NCBI GenBank assembly: GCA_904502145.1
Contig: CAJGDH010000005.1
Span: forward strand, 1-21,854
Source: an uncultured Eubacterium sp.
GTDB taxonomy: Bacteria > Bacillota > Clostridia > Lachnospirales > Lachnospiraceae
Direction of reading: 5' to 3'
DNA length: 21,854 nt
Shown one piece after another: positions 21,240-21,854 of the stretch. The notes below the pieces were generated by a model. It saw nothing but the letters and a program-made list of their open reading frames with translations, was not told the origin of the DNA and made no database searches. The position numbers were made by a program, and so were the translations under genes. The first letter of the stretch is position 1; every line of letters starts with the position of its first letter.

Positions 21240-21854
21240 TACAGACCGGAACAGTATTAGGCAGATGTTATGAGATCATGAATCACATCGGCTCCGGTGG
21301 TATGGCTGATGTGTACAGGGCAAGATGCCTTAAGGACGGACGCTATGTGGCGATCAAAGTCCTGAAACAGGAATACAATGATGACGAGGAGTTCCTCGGC
21401 AGATTTATCGCCGAAGCCCAGGCCACTTCCGGCCTGAGCCACCCCAACATCGTGAATATCTACGATGCGGGCGAGGATAAGGGATACCACTTCATCGTCA
21501 TGGAATTATGCGAAGGGACCACCCTGAAAAGCTATATCCGCCGGTACGGCAGGCTGAGTATCCGGGAGACCGTGGATTTCAGCAAACAGATCGCCAGGGG
21601 TATCCAGGCGGCCCACCGCAGAGGTATCGTCCACCGGGATATCAAACCCCAGAACATCCTGGTATCCGACAGCGGGGAAGTGAAAGTGGCGGACTTCGGC
21701 ATTGCCAAGGTAGCCACGGGGAACACCATTTCCCCAAACCTCATGGGATCCGTGCATTACCTTTCCCCGGAACAGGCCAGAGGGAATTACGCGGATGAAA
21801 GAAGCGACATCTAGTCCCTGGGTATCACCATGTATGAGATGGCCACAGGGAGGG
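21236..21854 (+). pseudogene. prkC: PrkC-type Ser/Thr protein kinase, interrupted by an in-frame TAG and cut by the window end
   Basis: The N-terminal kinase domain of a PrkC/PknB-type Ser/Thr kinase is clear: GSGGMADVY glycine loop (19-27), K41 in VAIKVLK, HRDIKPQN catalytic loop (133-140), DFG (153-155), then GSVHYLSPEQARG. After DERSDI comes TAG at 21812-21814 (codon 193), where the family has Tyr (SDIYSLG). The same frame continues open as SLGITMYEMATGR to the window end, so one base change from TAT or TAC explains it. The stopped product of 192 residues would lack the rest of the C-lobe, the membrane helix and the PASTA domains. The GTG at 21236 overlaps the prpC stop and has GGGGGTG 6 bases upstream; a GTG at 21227 is less likely. 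Pseudogene or sequencing error are both possible. Confidence 0.82.

Noticed and set aside
21812..21814. TAG read as pyrrolysine or another recoded residue
   Set aside because: The position is a conserved Tyr in ordinary kinases, not a known pyrrolysine site, and nothing in the window suggests amber recoding. A point mutation or sequence error is simpler.

Overview
The window is a gene-dense stretch of core bacterial chromosome, almost certainly from a Clostridia member of the Bacillota, most likely a Lachnospiraceae-type organism with roughly mid-50s % GC by eye. The grounds are the gene content and order (yicC-remA-gmk-rpoZ, then priA-def-fmt-rsmB-rlmN-prpC-prkC), a RecU resolvase with the clostridial N-terminus, a RelQ small alarmone synthetase, RemA, strong AGGAGG-like ribosome binding sites, TTGACA/TATAAT promoters, and a DUF5721-type protein. 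I see no mobile element, CRISPR array, tRNA, rRNA or phage gene. No stretch longer than 300 bases lacks a gene.

Layout. 1-1281: a CdaR/PucR-type regulator and a 155-base gap with no clear promoter. 1282-3054: a membrane-anchored S41 (CtpA-type) protease, overlapped tail to tail by a minus-strand DUF5721-like gene, the only minus-strand gene. 3127-4885: an M18 aminopeptidase and ribonuclease HI. 4886-5909: relQ, with a textbook promoter whose -10 box lies inside a perfect 20-bp palindrome, ending at an intrinsic terminator. 5917-10328: ygiQ-like radical SAM gene, an SDR oxidoreductase and a RluA-family pseudouridine synthase, tightly packed, then recU.

10329-16496: a strong promoter and a structured leader precede yicC, remA, gmk, rpoZ, murE and priA. 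murE sits where coaBC is found in many Bacillota. 16497-21854: a promoter precedes def, fmt, rsmB, rlmN, prpC and prkC, several joined by 4-base overlaps. These genes cover initiator-tRNA formylation and deformylation, rRNA methylation, and a Ser/Thr phosphatase-kinase pair that in relatives controls the cell envelope and growth.

Most of the window is ordinary housekeeping. The points most worth a second look are an in-frame TAG at a conserved Tyr codon in the kinase gene (21812-21814), the perfect palindrome over the relQ -10 box, and the yicC leader with two hairpins and a 15-codon upstream ORF overlapping the yicC start. I found no clear new defence, mobile or biosynthetic system.
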